This document shows, piece after piece, positions 32,773 through 46,000 of a stretch of 64,000 nucleotides of DNA (position 1 is the first letter of the stretch; every line of letters starts with the position of its first letter). This DNA comes from Hydractinia symbiolongicarpus (taxonomy: Eukaryota; Cnidaria; Hydrozoa; Anthoathecata; Hydractiniidae). Under the pieces are notes generated by a model. The model was not told where the DNA came from. It ran no database searches and saw nothing but the letters and a program-made list of their open reading frames with translations. A program made the translations under genes and the position numbers. The DNA lies in assembly GCF_029227915.1 (NCBI RefSeq), contig NC_079875.1, positions 13,389,001 through 13,453,000 on the forward strand. The letters are read 5' to 3'.

Positions 32773-35114
32773 TCTGTTATCCCCTGAGCCGTTTTACAAA
32801 GTGACTAATGCCGCTATCAAATTAACGAGAAAGAAACATGCCCTGCGAATGAGGGCAATATAAATAGTGCAGCTTTAGAAATAATTTCCATATACTCTTT
32901 TTATTGCCCTGACTACCAAAATGTTCCATCATGCCATGCTCTGGAAACATGGGGGATTTGGTATTTCTTTTTTTTTATTGCTTTGCATATGTTTTTGCTC
33001 GATATTCAAAAGCACAGACACTGATTTTTTTACCAGGAGTTATGCGTAAGCCAAGGAAAAATTGCCTACTCTGAATTTTACAGTTTTATGGGGGTTCGAA
33101 CTACGTTCATATTGCTAATGTTTAAAAACTAGCACGAATGAGATAGGTCGTGGGCGACAATTTTTTTTCTATTTTTCACAAGAAAGCACACACGCCGAGT
33201 ATTTTGTTAAACTTTTGTTTAAATTTTTGCAAACACCAATTGTTGTGAGAACCAACTAAATTTGCACAAAATTTACGAGTTAGGACTTCGAGAGATTTTA
33301 TTTATTGCGGAAACAGATTTATGACATTGTTGTTTTTTATTTTACATTCGCGGAACTTTAAGTAGGAAGCAAAAAATCAAGTCTGTGAAAGTTCAAATTG
33401 GTGTATCTATTAATTCGCTTTTTAAAAATAGGAAAAAAAAAACTAAATTTTTGTGCGAACTTTTTTTCGCGGAATTCAGGGCTCCCATAAAAACAATGAT
33501 TTGCAATGATTAATGTAGTCAAAAACATTCGCGAATTAATTTTCTCAAATATTTTCATTTACAAGGATTGTGACAAAAATTTCCCTTTTTTATTAGAACA
33601 GGTTAAACACCGCACGTCACGAGTGACCTGCATACAGAGGGACAGCGACACGATTTTTGAATGTGGAAGAGTTAGGAAATGGCACCTATCCACCATGTGG
33701 ATTTCAGAGTCTTCAAAATAGTCTCAAATGTCTTCAATATTGTCAAATAACTTGACTGAGGGGATATGGCCTACAACCCCCTAGTGTCACTGTGTCATAA
33801 AAGGTGTAAATTATTGTTTTTGTGCCTACCTCACCCTCCCTACCTCACTCCCCTTTCTCTCTCTGTTTACATTCATATGTTTGTATGAAACTTCTTCCTT
33901 TAAAACTGTGTCAAAATAGCGCTGACTTTGTTGTCGTGGTATTGTGAAATGGTAAAAGATGTTTCTAAACCACCGCTTTCTTAAGAATTTTCAGACAAGT
34001 AGGAAACGAAAACGAGTTGTAGTATAATTCATTAAAAAATAAAACCCAGGAAAAGATCTTGACATTTGATTGCGTAATTTTTACAGCAAATGCTTAAATT
34101 TTATTAAAAAGTGTCAAAAGTAAGCAAATTTGGTACTTTTATTAACAATTTTTAACCGATTTTATAAACTTTTTTGCGCATTGATTTGTGTTAAATATGT
34201 TTTGTGGTTTGAACTGAATGTTGAACTGATCAGATGTTGGACCCGAAGTATATGCTTAATGTGTTCCTTTAGCAATTTGAGTTAGATAGGTTTATAGTCT
34301 TTGTTCCTATAAAATGACAGAGTGACATTGCTTTGCTACGTCAACATTTTGCCCAAGGCTCTTTTTTCTTTCCATAACCTGGGATGTCCGAAATTGTCAG
34401 AAAAAGAGCATAAGGACGAGATGGTTGTTACGCGTACCGTAAGCTGTGAATCAGTGATTCATTCCTAATCATAAATGCCAGCTTACTTTGGGAATCGAGG
34501 TGAAATTTTCAGTTAACTGCAACTCGAGTGTGTTTAACCCTATTACCATTACTTTAGTCACGCCTTGTTGGTCATACTAAATCCAGGTACAGTTACATGG
34601 AAGTTTGCAAAGAGTAGGAAGTGAATCGCTGGGGAATGACCAGCATGGCAGTCACAAGAAAAAGGTGTTGATTAAAATTAAACAAAATATTTGGTTTAGT
34701 TGCACTGTTTACTTGCTCAAATCTATGTATTTCTATACACAATTAAAGCTCGAACAGTATTTTGATTAAAAAATAATCGTAGACAATAAACGCTTGTTTG
34801 CGTTCAGACTTCCTATTATGTCTAAAAAAAATTAATTGACTTTTATAAGATTAGATATTTTAGCAACTAAAGTATAGACTGAATGTGACTACAAAAAGTA
34901 TGACATCATTACTGCCACAAAGAGCATAGCGTAGCTAACTAACCGATTTTTAGGATACCAAATTAACTGATGAGTTACAAACAAACCCACCCAATTTTTT
35001 TTATAAACGTTGCAACACCCCATCCTAGTAAAAACAATCCCTCTAGTTAATTATACTTGAGTGAATGATGACATTCGTTTGCGACTCAGGTGCGACTCGT
35101 TTAACAGAACACTT
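32773..35114. other. No gene recognised
   Basis: AT-rich non-coding DNA. Words such as TTCGCGGAA and ATTCGCGAAT recur at about 33340-33540, as also near 28.1 kb, suggesting an old dispersed repeat. A pyrimidine-rich tract (CTCACCCTCCCTACCTCACT) lies near 33830. Confidence 0.4.
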
Positions 35115-35228
35115 TTCGTGCGACGTGGTATCTTGCAACGAAGGCGTTTTGTCTTTTTGATGAATTGATAGTGGTGGCCGCTCCTTAATAACGACTCAAG
35201 GTTCACAAGATCCTGGGGACAAGGCTGA
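35115..35228. mobile_element. Diverged MITE, CTCGTCCCC family
   Basis: The right end TCCTGGGGACAAGGCTG and the interior (GCGTTTTGTCTTTTTGATGA, TTAATAACGACTCAAGG) align with the copy at 32661-32772. The left end is badly decayed. Confidence 0.65.
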
Positions 35229-37200
35229 GTATTGATTTCAAGTTGAAATCAATGGATACGCTCCCCTTTTCTTAAATAAGAGACCACAGAAGTTAAGTAA
35301 ATCCATTTAAAAAGCGAAATATTTGCTTTTTTACAAAAAACACAAAAAGAATATATTATAATGTCAGTGCCGGTTTATGCTCTACGAAATAATTTGTATG
35401 GATTTCAGTTGCATCAATTTTGCCTCATATGGACCTGCTTTTTTATCGACAAGAGCCTGTTCGTAATACACAAAATTTTCCAAAGTTCTGTGCGCACAAT
35501 GGTATGTTTTCTATTTCTTTCCCTTATTCTTCTGATTTCACGGTGATTTTTAAAAAATCACACTGACACGTAGATGTGCTCAAACATAACTTTGAAAGCG
35601 CCAAAAGGTGGAGCTGTTAGTGATGAGATAGACGCCTGAGAATCAACCTTTGTCAGGATCATGCAACGATACACGCGGATGTTTCTTGTGGTACTGATTT
35701 TGAAACGACAGAAGAGTAAAATTTGTGATGAGATCTCAGCATTAAAAATTTCCCAATGGGGGTTATTCATAGAAATTAACCGATTAAGTAAGAACTAAAA
35801 TTTAATTAAAAATAATTAATATTAAACTACGGGTATAAGATCATTCCGTGCGTATACACGTTTGTTTTTTATTGGTACCAGAAAATCTGATCTGAAGTTG
35901 CATTGCGACGAAAAGGCGAAAGGGGGGGGGGGGAGGTGTTGTTTAGGCGAGGTTATCTATATTAAATTACCTGTATCCGCCTGTCTGTCTGCTTATCTGT
36001 CAAAAAAAAAAATGGACCCAGGAAAATTCGGACCCGGGAAAATTACGACTCCTAGTTTTAAAGCTAATGATTTGAGCTCGATTTTGTTATTATAATGTTC
36101 CAAGTGTTTAACACTATCTGTGGCTGGTGTTCTTATGGAAGTGCTCTTTTAAAACAAAGCGCATATATAAAGATAATACTAAGATTCGACGTTAATTTTT
36201 TTTATAAGAAAGAATTTTCATTTGTTGATGGCTGTGGCTATGGCAATGCTGGTCAGAAGAAAACCACAGTGTAGTTGTTTTGACGTATGTCCTTTCTTAA
36301 TAAATTTTGTTATAAACAAAAATAAGTGGGTAGGAGACTGAATTTTTTTTGGAATCCAAAAAAACGTTCGTTTTGTTTTTTTAGATGAGACTTTCTTTTA
36401 CTTTCAGGAAAAATTCCTGCAGGGAAAGTATGGTAAACAAAGTTTGTAGTACATAATCAACAGACTTTTCCAAATATGCTTTTGTACACAAATGCTGTGT
36501 TGAATAAAATACTGTCAAATGGATTGGTCCAAGCTAGAAGGATAGAAAAAAGCGTTTAGGAGTTTTCAAAAAAGCAAAGTTACACTTAATTGGTGCATCT
36601 GAACCAGTTGTATGTCTGGCTGCACGTAAAGTAAAAAAACGAAAAGCAATATCTTAATGCTTGGTATACTTGACGTAGTTAATATAGGAAATATTCAAAA
36701 CAGAGGGAAATTTGGATCTCACCATTGCTCGGGCAACTTACGGACAGTCTCTAACAGGCCAATGTAGTGATCTCACTATGGGGAAAGAACTTTTCATGTC
36801 GGTTTTTAGGCTAAAACGTAGCTTTTGATGGACTGTTCTTAAAAAAAGCTGTTAAAATATTATAAACTAAAAAATGACGTCACAGCGTCGATTTCAAGTT
36901 TCCTTGTCGGTTCGTTTTAATTGAATTTATTCAAAAATACGGCTCCCGGAAACTTTTAACAGCTTTTTTGTTGGTCACTGACATATCAGGCACGAATTGT
37001 GACAGATAAAATATTTACAGGTTGCCCGCGCATAGTGAGAACACTGTTTTCCGACAGTTTTTCAAATATTTCGTCAAAATAGGGCATTTTCGTCAACATT
37101 TGACGACAGTGTCGGGAATACGTCGAGTTTTTCCGTAATGTTAGCAGAAGCGCGAAAATTGAAAATGGTAGCTTAAGGCGGTAAAATATATAAACATTAT
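35229..37200. other. No confident gene; one possible exon near 36.7 kb
   Basis: A run of 13 G lies near 35922-35934. At 36711-36776 the plus strand can encode LDLTIARATYGQS and a following Cys, resembling the SUEL galactose/rhamnose-binding lectin pattern, after a possible AG acceptor. No complete exon could be built. Confidence 0.3.
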
Positions 37201-37223
37201 TTTTGCCGAACAATTACTGCAGT

Positions 37224-38661
37224 ATGGGAACTTTTTTTCAATGTGCGTTTATGAGAGCTGAAGTAATACGCAGTCCTCAAAGTATTAGTTATCGCAACAA
37301 AGATGTACGTTTTACTAATTTTTTGGCTATGTTTCCGCATCAATCAATAACTAAGGAATACTTTAACAGAAAGGCCGGCGAGCTTAATGCATTTGTCAGA
37401 AAATTTAATGGATGGGCGAAAAAAGGTAAGTACCTGGAGGAGTTTTCAAGAGAAAAGTGGTTAAAGCTGGACAGTGACAAGCAAAAATATCATACAACGC
37501 ACGAATGTGTAGGATGCAGTTCACTTAAAGCCGATATAAATACATTTCCAATTTGAACAACACACAGACGCAAAAAACCTAATCGGTTGAAAACACCCTT
37601 AGCTGATATCACAAATACACCAGATACACCAATAAATATTACTCTCGAAATTCCGCACACAAAAAATGAAATTTCATATATGAAAGGAGCAGCCGAGTTT
37701 GTTCTTGACAGTGTCAATGACAAATGGGATAAAATATTTGATACACTGTTTACTAAAATTTTGACAAAAGTGAAATCAGCTAACGTTGCGGAAGTAAAAA
37801 CAAATTGCGAAAAGAAAAGAGAGTTAAGGCAAAAAAAATACAAAAATTAAAAAATGCCTGGAAAAAAAATGTTTTGGTCAAGGCAAAGTCATGGATACGA
37901 TTTTGGGAATCAGACAGTCCAAATCTACCTACAAAAAATCAAGATCCATTCAGTATCTTGAGAATAAAGAAAAAGCAGTTGAAAGAATGATTGGTAAGAA
38001 CAAATTTATTTATTTTTTATCCAATATTAGAGCAATGTTATAAATACATATTTTATATATATATATATACATCTATAAATATATGTACAGCAACTGTTTC
38101 CAACATATGTAAAACTAATTTTAGAACAAGTTAGAACTATACTGGGCTGTATGATTTTTTACAATTTTTGTACAAAAACAAACATTACACACTTTTTAGC
38201 AGGAATGAAAGAACTAAAAAAATGTTTAAAACATAATAATAAACAAACCAAATTAAACAAACAAACAAACAAATAAACATCTTTTTAGGAAGAAAACAAT
38301 CACTGCAATCTCAAACAGATGATACACCAATGAAGAAAAAGAGGCATAGTCCAGACACGAATAAAATTAATTTTGACAAAAATGCACTGTTAGAAGAAGT
38401 AAAGCATATGGAAGATGGTTCAAAGGTAGTTACGAATATAATATTCTGTAAACAGTACTTACAATATCCATTAACACACGGATAATTTTTATAAATTTTA
38501 GATAAATTATTCTGAATTGGCACGAAAGTATGGCATTCCTGGCACCACTGGAAATACGGTTGTCATAGAATACCTGGAAAACAATGGCATCGATTTATCG
38601 AAATTTACCAACAACTTTGTTAATCCAAACCGAATGCGTCGTAAATACGAAAAATTTCCAG
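37224..38661 (+). pseudogene. Multi-exon gene of an unrecognised family, apparently damaged
   Basis: A continuous frame runs from ATG at 37224 to about 37850, broken only by one in-frame TGA at 37554-37556. A second frame takes over near an A-run at about 37831-37838 and runs to about 37990, so a one-base shift is likely. Two further exons with good splice sites follow: 38289-38425 and 38502-38661, the latter ending at a GTAAG donor. The first part is basic and aromatic (ending HECVGCSSLK), the middle Lys-rich, and the last exon carries INYSELARKYGIPG followed by a helical stretch (NTVVIEYLENNGIDLSKF), suggestive of a helix-turn-helix DNA-binding fold. I do not recognise the family; similar last-exon motifs occur in lineage-specific cnidarian proteins. 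The 3' end was not found. It may be a young pseudogene or a sequence with errors. Confidence 0.5.
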
Positions 38662-39600
38662 GTAAGAATCTAATCTATAAAAAAGGTCAAATCTCACAAG
38701 TCTGGTCTTGTTTTAACTTTACACAAGAAATAAGTTTTTCTAAGTCAGCATTTTAATTGCCTGTCGATTTTTTAAACCTGTGCAATACTCCCGTTAAAAC
38801 ATAAACATTAAAACTTGTGAGTATATACATATTATTTTCAACAGCTTTTATTAAATATAGCTTTTGTATATACTTTATCAGCTAGCTATCCTTGATTTAG
38901 AAAATTAAAGATATATTGTTTTTAACAACCACTAAGGGATTTTTAGACGTACGCCCATGAAACAAGTTCAGATCAGTTTAAAAATAAAATAACAAAATCT
39001 TTTCTAAAGCACTCAAAAACTTTCACTCATTACGGTTTATTATGTGGTGCATATATCCGTACCCTACTAATGCAAGAGAATACTAGCTAGCTAAACTGCT
39101 TTTCTAATTAAGCTACTCTTTTGTACAGAGGCGGGATTTGCACCCATGACTATTTAGCTAGCTAATCTGTAATCTGCAGTGATCTAAGACCTACATAAAG
39201 AGTTTGTATTGACTGACTGTTTTTTATTACTGTTTACATTGCTGTTTATATAGCTATAGCTATAGGTATAGCTAGCTAGCTGTCAAACCATGATGGTAAA
39301 AATTTAAACTTTAGCTTCTTAGTAAAATATATATATGTATATAATTTTACCTATAGCTGGAAAGATCAAATATATACAATACAAAATGTGTCAAACCTTT
39401 TTTTTCTGTGTTCTGTTACAAATACGTCCCAAACATTTCTGTCAAAAAGACATTCGTAAAGAAGATGGCTGCCTTCTTGCCCTCTCCCACACTTTAAAAA
39501 TAATGGCATGTCAGCGATGTATCCTCCCACAAAATCAGCACGTCAAAAGAACACGTCAAACAGCAAAACGAGGGAAATAATTTAAAGAAACGCGGTATAC
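38662..39600. other. Intergenic or intron; tRNA-like SINE head at 39133-39187 (minus)
   Basis: On the minus strand a B box (GGTGCAAATCC, about 39144-39133) and an A-box-like TAGATCACTGCAG (39187-39175) suggest a SINE head. (TA)n and GCTAGCTA-rich tracts surround it. No further exon of the upstream gene was recognised. Confidence 0.4.
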
Positions 39601-40441
39601 ACGTGCTTCTCCCGAAAAAATTAAAGACGCGCCGTAAGTTGCCCGAGTGATGATGATTTTCCCATCAAAGCTTTTTGCTGAATCATAAAACTCGTCTCCT
39701 TTTGGCTCCTCTCCCCAAAATCTTTGTGTAACATGTAACATGTCTATATTAGCCAAAACATGGTTGTTTTCCTACTAAATTTATTGGTATTTTATGTCTT
39801 CATCGATGAAATTTTATAATGTAGTCCCAGAGTTTGGGGTGCAGTTTTACCAATCAGGAGGCTGAGTAGGTCCCAATCATTATGGAGTTCACCTAATACA
39901 GAAAAGGTTAGCAAATATACTATATCGCCCTTCCAACTTAAAACATGCCTTGTATTTACTAGTTGTGTCCCACACAATCAGGCTATGCATATCTTGTTGC
40001 AGACTTTGCATCACCTGAAAGGAGAAAAAAGAAGAAGTGCTTAGAAAACTATTCTGCTGCAGCCAATACAAAGTTAAAAGGCTATACTAAAAAAGTTAAA
40101 ATATATTACTAACTGTTTATTTCATATAAAAAACTCAGTGTCATAATTGTCTGAAGAAATTTGCAAGTCGTGCACAGTACCCACATATGCAACATTTATC
40201 CAGCTGAAAAAATAAGTAAATTTCTAATTTTACGTCGCTATGACAACAAAAGGCGTCGTCATGTCGCGACAAGTAAAATGATAGTGTGACGCTTGAGAAG
40301 GCAAGCGAAGTATTTGTTTAACCTGGCAATGTTTATATCTTCTTTGCCAAATTCACTTGATTTTATATAAAGCACGTACGATTTGCGTCTTCGAACAAAA
40401 ACATGAGCGTCCATCGTAGATGCTATTTTAGTGTGAAGCAT
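39601..40441 (-). other. Possible minus-strand exons of an unrecognised gene
   Basis: Read on the minus strand, an ATG-led frame (MDAHVFVRRRKSYVLYIKSS, from 40411) ends at a CCAG/GTTAAA donor-like site near 40318. Later pieces look coding and are bounded by AG or GT: HNDWDLLSLLIGKTAPQTLG (39890-39795), and DEFYDSAKSFDGKIIITRAT (about 39690-39630). They are not all in one frame and I could not join them. The gene, if real, is unidentified. Confidence 0.25.
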
Positions 40442-41349
40442 GCTCCACCGTAGGTGATATTGTATTGTGTGTTATTAAGAAATTAAGTAAACGCAAAATT
40501 CACTACCAACTCAGTTAAAATCAAACATAAATGCATGGAGATAAATCTGTGTTTTCCTTAAACGTTCTTCAGCTCGTCACGCGTGTTTAAGATTCTGATA
40601 AATAAAAGCAATTTTAACCTCATGATAGCTGGAAAAGAGAGCTGTCAACTCGAATTTTTATTTCAAGTCGAAGGTAAACTAAAACAAAATAAAAATTAAT
40701 TTTGTACGAACAGAAATCTTCAAAGAAATGAATAAAGTCGGTATTCATATAATATAATATAAAGGGGTATGAGTTCTAAGATGATTTTAATAAAGGCGGG
40801 CTTTGTGCTAATTAAAACAATTACCTTCATTCATCTGCTTACACAATTAATTAAGTCTTGTGGAAAAATACTCAGGGTTACTTTTCCTGTTTCAACCGCT
40901 AAAAGTCGGATATCAATCAGATCAGATTCATCATGGAAACATGATTTAGTGTTCCGGTTAAAAAAAAAATTATCAATTTTTAGCTGTTATTATAAAATTT
41001 ACCTTTCCAATGATTCATTTTATTGAATGCGGTATTGATATGTGATGACAAAAATAATTTTTTGTAATCTGTGAACGTAAACAAATGTCTTGATAACTTT
41101 ATACATCCATTGTACAAAGGAAATTGCTTATGGAAATTAAAAATGTGAATATAATTTTTAGAGAGAATCAGTGAAACTCGACCTAAGGGCTGATTTTCTT
41201 ATTTTTTAAGCCTGTTTCCGTGATTTTTTTGGTATTTTATCAATAATTAATAAAACACTTGGTTAAAAAACAATTTATTTTTACGAAGCTTTTTGTAATC
41301 TAAGTTACATTATCAAGTTTTTTTATTTTGTTTTAAATAGTAAAAACAC
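40442..41349. other. No gene recognised
   Basis: AT-rich sequence with no convincing exon or repeat structure. Confidence 0.4.
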
Positions 41350-41426
41350 AACTTTAAAGTCAGCCTTTTTTGCCTTTTTGATATGAGAGATGACGAAAAG
41401 GCAAATTACCCTGGGGACGAGCGTGC
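41350..41426. mobile_element. Partial MITE, CTCGTCCCC family
   Basis: The right end CCCTGGGGACGAGCGTG (41409-41425) and the interior GCCTTTTTGATATGAGAGAT resemble the copy at 60903-60988. The left end is degraded. Confidence 0.65.
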
Positions 41427-42529
41427 CTTATTTTGTTCTTATTTATAGATTTTTTTCCTCAAATTTATCTTTGAATATTTTATATAACAATGGTGTTTTT
41501 ATGTTGTTGTTGATGAAAATTTATAATTGTGCTCACGAACAGTCGAGCCAGAGAAAAGAAGCAGCCATAAGAAATAGTTGGCTTGGGAGTCTTTAGAGAG
41601 TACTTATTAGAAGGGAATTAACTTTCATTGATTGTTCTTTTTTTCTGTGGCAAAGTGTAGAACGTGTCTGTTCTAAAGTATGAAAACACTAATTGAACCC
41701 TAAAGCTGTTTCTATTTTTTTAAAAATTGTAAATCACCAATTTAGCCAATGACTTTATAAAATAACGTATATTCAGCGATCTTGTAGTTGTGTTATATTT
41801 TACATAAATTTATGCTTTTGCCATAAACATTAAATATCAATGAAGTTAAAACTCCTTGTACTGCCAGACCGAATTAAACTGAATACAGACATGATAAATT
41901 TTGAATAGCAACTGTCGATAAGTTGGTGAAACATGCTTTCCTGGTCATTTAATATTCTTACATTTTTTAAACAGGAAAATCTTTTAGGGTGAACACCTGT
42001 TAATTAAGAATATAAAGAAAATTTTCCAATACATAATTAGGCTCTATAGTTTCTCATTGTATAATTGGCCTGCTTGTTTTTTCTCAAAAAATTTCGTAGA
42101 GATCGATTCTTGAACAACTCTTGTATTGTCCTTTCTGATGTTTGGCCCTTCTCCAAAATATTATTCGTTTAAAAAAGTAGTGTGAAAACGAATCCAACAA
42201 AAATAATAAAGTGGAAGCCATCCATCATTAATGACGTATTTAAATAACTGTTTTAGCTTCAAAATCATTATATAACTGAATATTTTTCAATTTAAAGGCA
42301 TATTTCTTTACTCTATAGTTATATGAGAGTTTTTGAGATGAATTTCAACTTACTTTATAAATACTTGCATTGTTTTCGTCGCTTGACCTTTTCTCATAGT
42401 AAACATTAAGCTTGTTATTATTAAACTCTTTAACCGGCTAAGGGGAAACCCTTTACGTATTATCACTATTGTCTATGAGGTTGTTGTGTTTATTTTGAAA
42501 ACTGATAAAGCGTGACGCGATAACATTTG
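41427..42529. other. No gene recognised
   Basis: AT-rich; the right end is the promoter flank of the small gene that follows. Confidence 0.4.
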
Positions 42530-42537
42530 TATAAATA
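42530..42537 (+). promoter_or_regulatory. TATA box of the small Lys-rich gene
   Basis: TATAAATA precedes a probable start region near 42560-42580. A 5' exon then runs to a strong donor (GAAG/GTATGA) at 42650, and a 237-bp intron (42651-42887) ends in TTTGTAG before the coding exon. Confidence 0.5.
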
Positions 42538-42913
42538 CCATGCAAGCGCGTCCATTTTTTTAAACAGAGCTAGCCAGTCGTGGATGCAAATCATTTAAAG
42601 ATTGATTCATCAAGTTGACGACAGCAGTCATTTCGTCACGTCTTTTGAAGGTATGATTAACTACTACCCACATAGAATATTGAATGAAAATGTTCATTGA
42701 AACTCATTAGCCATTTCCGTTCTGTGTTTGAATAATGATGTTTTGACTGTGTTTTGAGATCATTGTTGTTATAAAAATATATTCATTCAACGTGGATTCA
42801 GTTGCGGTAGTTTCAGTGCAGTTGGAAGGTCGTGTTTGTCGCATGTCTTCGCGTTGTGTATTTTCATTCTTCAATTTTTATTTGTAGCTTGTTTGAAGTA
42901 AAGATTTAACGCC

Positions 42914-43093
42914 ATGGATAAAAAATCGAAAGCTGTGTCCAGTGCTGCTGCCTCTCTGAGAAAAATGGGAGATAGCTTACAAAAAAAACAAGAGGCGAAA
43001 AAAAAGAATAGCAATACATCAAAAAACTCCTCATATGGAAATAAAAGCAAAACCTCGTATGGTACAAAGAAAACGGAAAAGAAAAAATGGTAG
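42914..43093 (+). CDS. 59-residue Lys/Ser-rich small protein
   Basis: A single open frame from ATG to TAG encodes a 59-residue, strongly basic protein. Its first half is a predicted amphipathic helix (VSSAAASLRKMGDSLQKKQE). The second half is low-complexity, with the near-repeat SYGNKSK/SYGTKKT, and it ends KKKW. There is no signal peptide, Cys or membrane segment. The ATG is the first after the splice acceptor at 42887, and a TATA box and non-coding first exon precede it, which is why I treat so short a frame as a gene. No family is recognised. Disorder and nucleic-acid or membrane contact are possible but unproven. Confidence 0.5.
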   Translation: MDKKSKAVSSAAASLRKMGDSLQKKQEAKKKNSNTSKNSSYGNKSKTSYGTKKTEKKKW

Positions 43094-46000
43094 CTGGTAA
43101 ACATTGAACAACGCTTATGTAATGTTTTTTTCCATACAAAGAACTGTTGTGGATTTCAACGCAGCTATTACAACACGAATATCAACACAATGAGAAATAT
43201 ACATCGTTACACATGAATGACTTCAGAATCAAAACAAAACAAAAACAAGTCATCGTTTGACATCGCCTGATCTGAAAATTGGCAGCGATATGTCAGAAAA
43301 GTGAAGCATTCTGTAAACAATCTAGTTTTACGCGCACTTAATCTGCCATTATTGTTTTTAGCGGCAAAAAAATTGTATATATATTAAATATATTTTCTTT
43401 TGATGTTTGTCAATTTTTCGTGTTCGTTCTTGTCCTATTTTATGTGTGTATATAAAATACAATTTTATTTGTCGTGTATGTATGTGTATGGATTAAATGT
43501 GTGTTAAAATTTCTAGTTTTATTTATGTTTATTTTTTGTTTGATTTGTAAAATATGTAAATATGTACATAGAAAAGTTTTTCCGCCTTATAATTTTAATT
43601 TCGTAGAATTTTTTTTTTGGAAATTCTTAATTTGGATTAAATTCTTTTATTATGTCGATTAGACAGACTCTGAATGTGAAAGGAAAGAAAACTTAGTAAT
43701 TATAGCTCCACATCCGGTTAGATACCTCCGATGAAACCTTCCAATTAACACAGCACCATTCATGAAAATTATATTTTCTATTTTAAAACTTTTTGTTAAA
43801 CGAGGCTTCACAGGAGGTCACAAATTCAATCACTGTCATCGTTTTAGGAGAAGCGTGCCAATTCATTGGTTTAAAAAAGGCTATTATGTTTAATTTATAT
43901 ACTAATCTTAAATCATCGCAGGCTTTACATAATCACAATGAAATCTTTTATATCTTTTTCCGCAAAAGGGGGTAAAATAGTATTGAGCGATTCTCTTATA
44001 AACCTTAATGTAAAATAGATAAGATCTGTCTTGTTTTGAATAATCTATTGTCTTTATGTATATTTTGCATCAAAACATTTTGTGTCATATAAATTATATT
44101 TTTAGTCCATATTTCCGTTTTGAAGAAACAAACAAAAAATTGTCCCTCCTTTCCATTTGAATTTAACTTGAAGTTTAAATCAGAAATTGTATTATTTGGG
44201 GAAATTTAAAGTTCTAATATTTATATATTAGGTATGGAATTATATATTTTTTTTATAATTTATGCAAGTATTGAAAATAATATTTATAAATATGATTTGC
44301 AACTTTTGTGTAGTTGTTTCCGATTTTCCCGGGTAATAGAATCGGATACCCCTTGAGTGTACAGAAGTTCAAACATTTATTCGTGAAAGCATGTATAGAA
44401 ATTCTACACCATTAACTTCAAAAGATCAAGTCTCGTTCATTCGAGCTTTTACATCAACAATACATGACAAGATGGATAACTAAGAGAGCCTATGAATATT
44501 ATCAAATGTTTCCCCATGTGAAACCGACAACAGGAACCGAAAATTTGGTTTAAGACTCAAATAGAGTGAGAGATAGCTAATAGATATCAAGAACAATAGC
44601 CAACAAGCAATTACAATATTTGTTTGGAATGAAAAGACGATTGAGGCAGCGTATGATTGAGAAAAGAGAGTTCACTGTGACTCAGAAGTTTTTCTCGCCG
44701 TCCCAATCGTGTAGTCGCGAAATTCGTATATAGACGACACATTTTTGTAGCGCCTGAAATTTCACTTTGTATGGTCTAAACTATTGGGATATTTAAAAAA
44801 AGGAAAATTTGACCTATCAGAAAATAAGGTCTACACAGAAGACCTAGTCACAAGACTGGGCATATCGGAACACACGCATTTAGATAACTGAGGGAGATTT
44901 ATAACCACACAAAGAGGAGACTATGGAAGAATATAATAGCTTTTACCGACTAATTACCACTTTGACGTTTCTCTTGAGATGTATGGCTTACATAAAAAAC
45001 TATTTATTATTACATAAGCGCGCCTTCCTTTATGTAGAGCAGAAAACATTACGATGTGACAGTTATGTCAACTGTAAGAAAGAAAAATAATAGCGGCAAA
45101 CATTTTCTTGTTAGACTTGTTTAATAAAAATGCCTAAATTTGAGCATTTTTTTTTTTTTTTTTGAATGGGATCAAAAAAAAGGGTTTCAAAATGAGGATT
45201 AAACACAAAATACTAAACTAACAGACCTAAACATCCCACCTTTTTAAATTAACAAACGATATTTGCAGGGTACTGCAATCTTGTAGTACAATCATTATTC
45301 CTGTTGAGCATCATTCCTTTTTATATGTTCCGTAAAAACGTAGCTAGTTTTAGAAAAAAAACGTTTTATAGAATACCAATAATGATAGCTACATCCGTAT
45401 GATGCTTGTTTGTGCCTATCTCAATCTAGGTTAAGTTTCAAAAAATACGTTTCTGCCAAAAACATTTTTGTGTTGTTTTCAGACATTGATGATAGAGTAT
45501 TTTATAATCTTTTCAAGTACACGCAAGCCATTGAGAAACATCGTATGATATGTTTTATCAATCATTCCTGCTTTAACGTGTTGGAACAGTATGAAGGGTT
45601 TTCAAACCACAAAACATGAGATGTTTAAGTGGGACAATGAACAATAACAAAATTTCTCATCAAATATTGAAACTTCAGGGAGGTCATATATCTGTCGGTG
45701 AAGTAGTCATTGAGATAAAAACTAAAATCAATGGATATTTTAAGTAGGGCCACTTTTTAGTGCGAACACGTTTTCTTGCTATTGAAATAATGTTTAAGAC
45801 TCGAACGAGAACCAAAACCTAATCAAACAATTGGCCGACATTTTAAGACTTCTAAATATTTTGAAGTTGTTGAAGAAGAAAAAGTAGGTTGAGATTTTAT
45901 TCCACAGATTAACTAGTTAAAGACACCGAGCTACTTGACTTACTAAATGTCGACTGTAATCAAAACCCGAATTAGCAAAACTTAGTATATTGCCGAGTAC

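Noticed and set aside
37554-37556. In-frame TGA as a selenocysteine codon
   Set aside because: No SECIS-like hairpin was seen, the gene also has a frameshift, and the surrounding residues do not look like a redox motif.
40318-40411. Elongin B-like start (MDAHVFVRRRKSY)
   Set aside because: Only the first dozen residues resemble Elongin B; no downstream ubiquitin-like exon was found.
43474-43662. Phe/Lys-rich 62-codon open frame
   Set aside because: AT-rich low-complexity sequence downstream of the small gene, without splice or family support.
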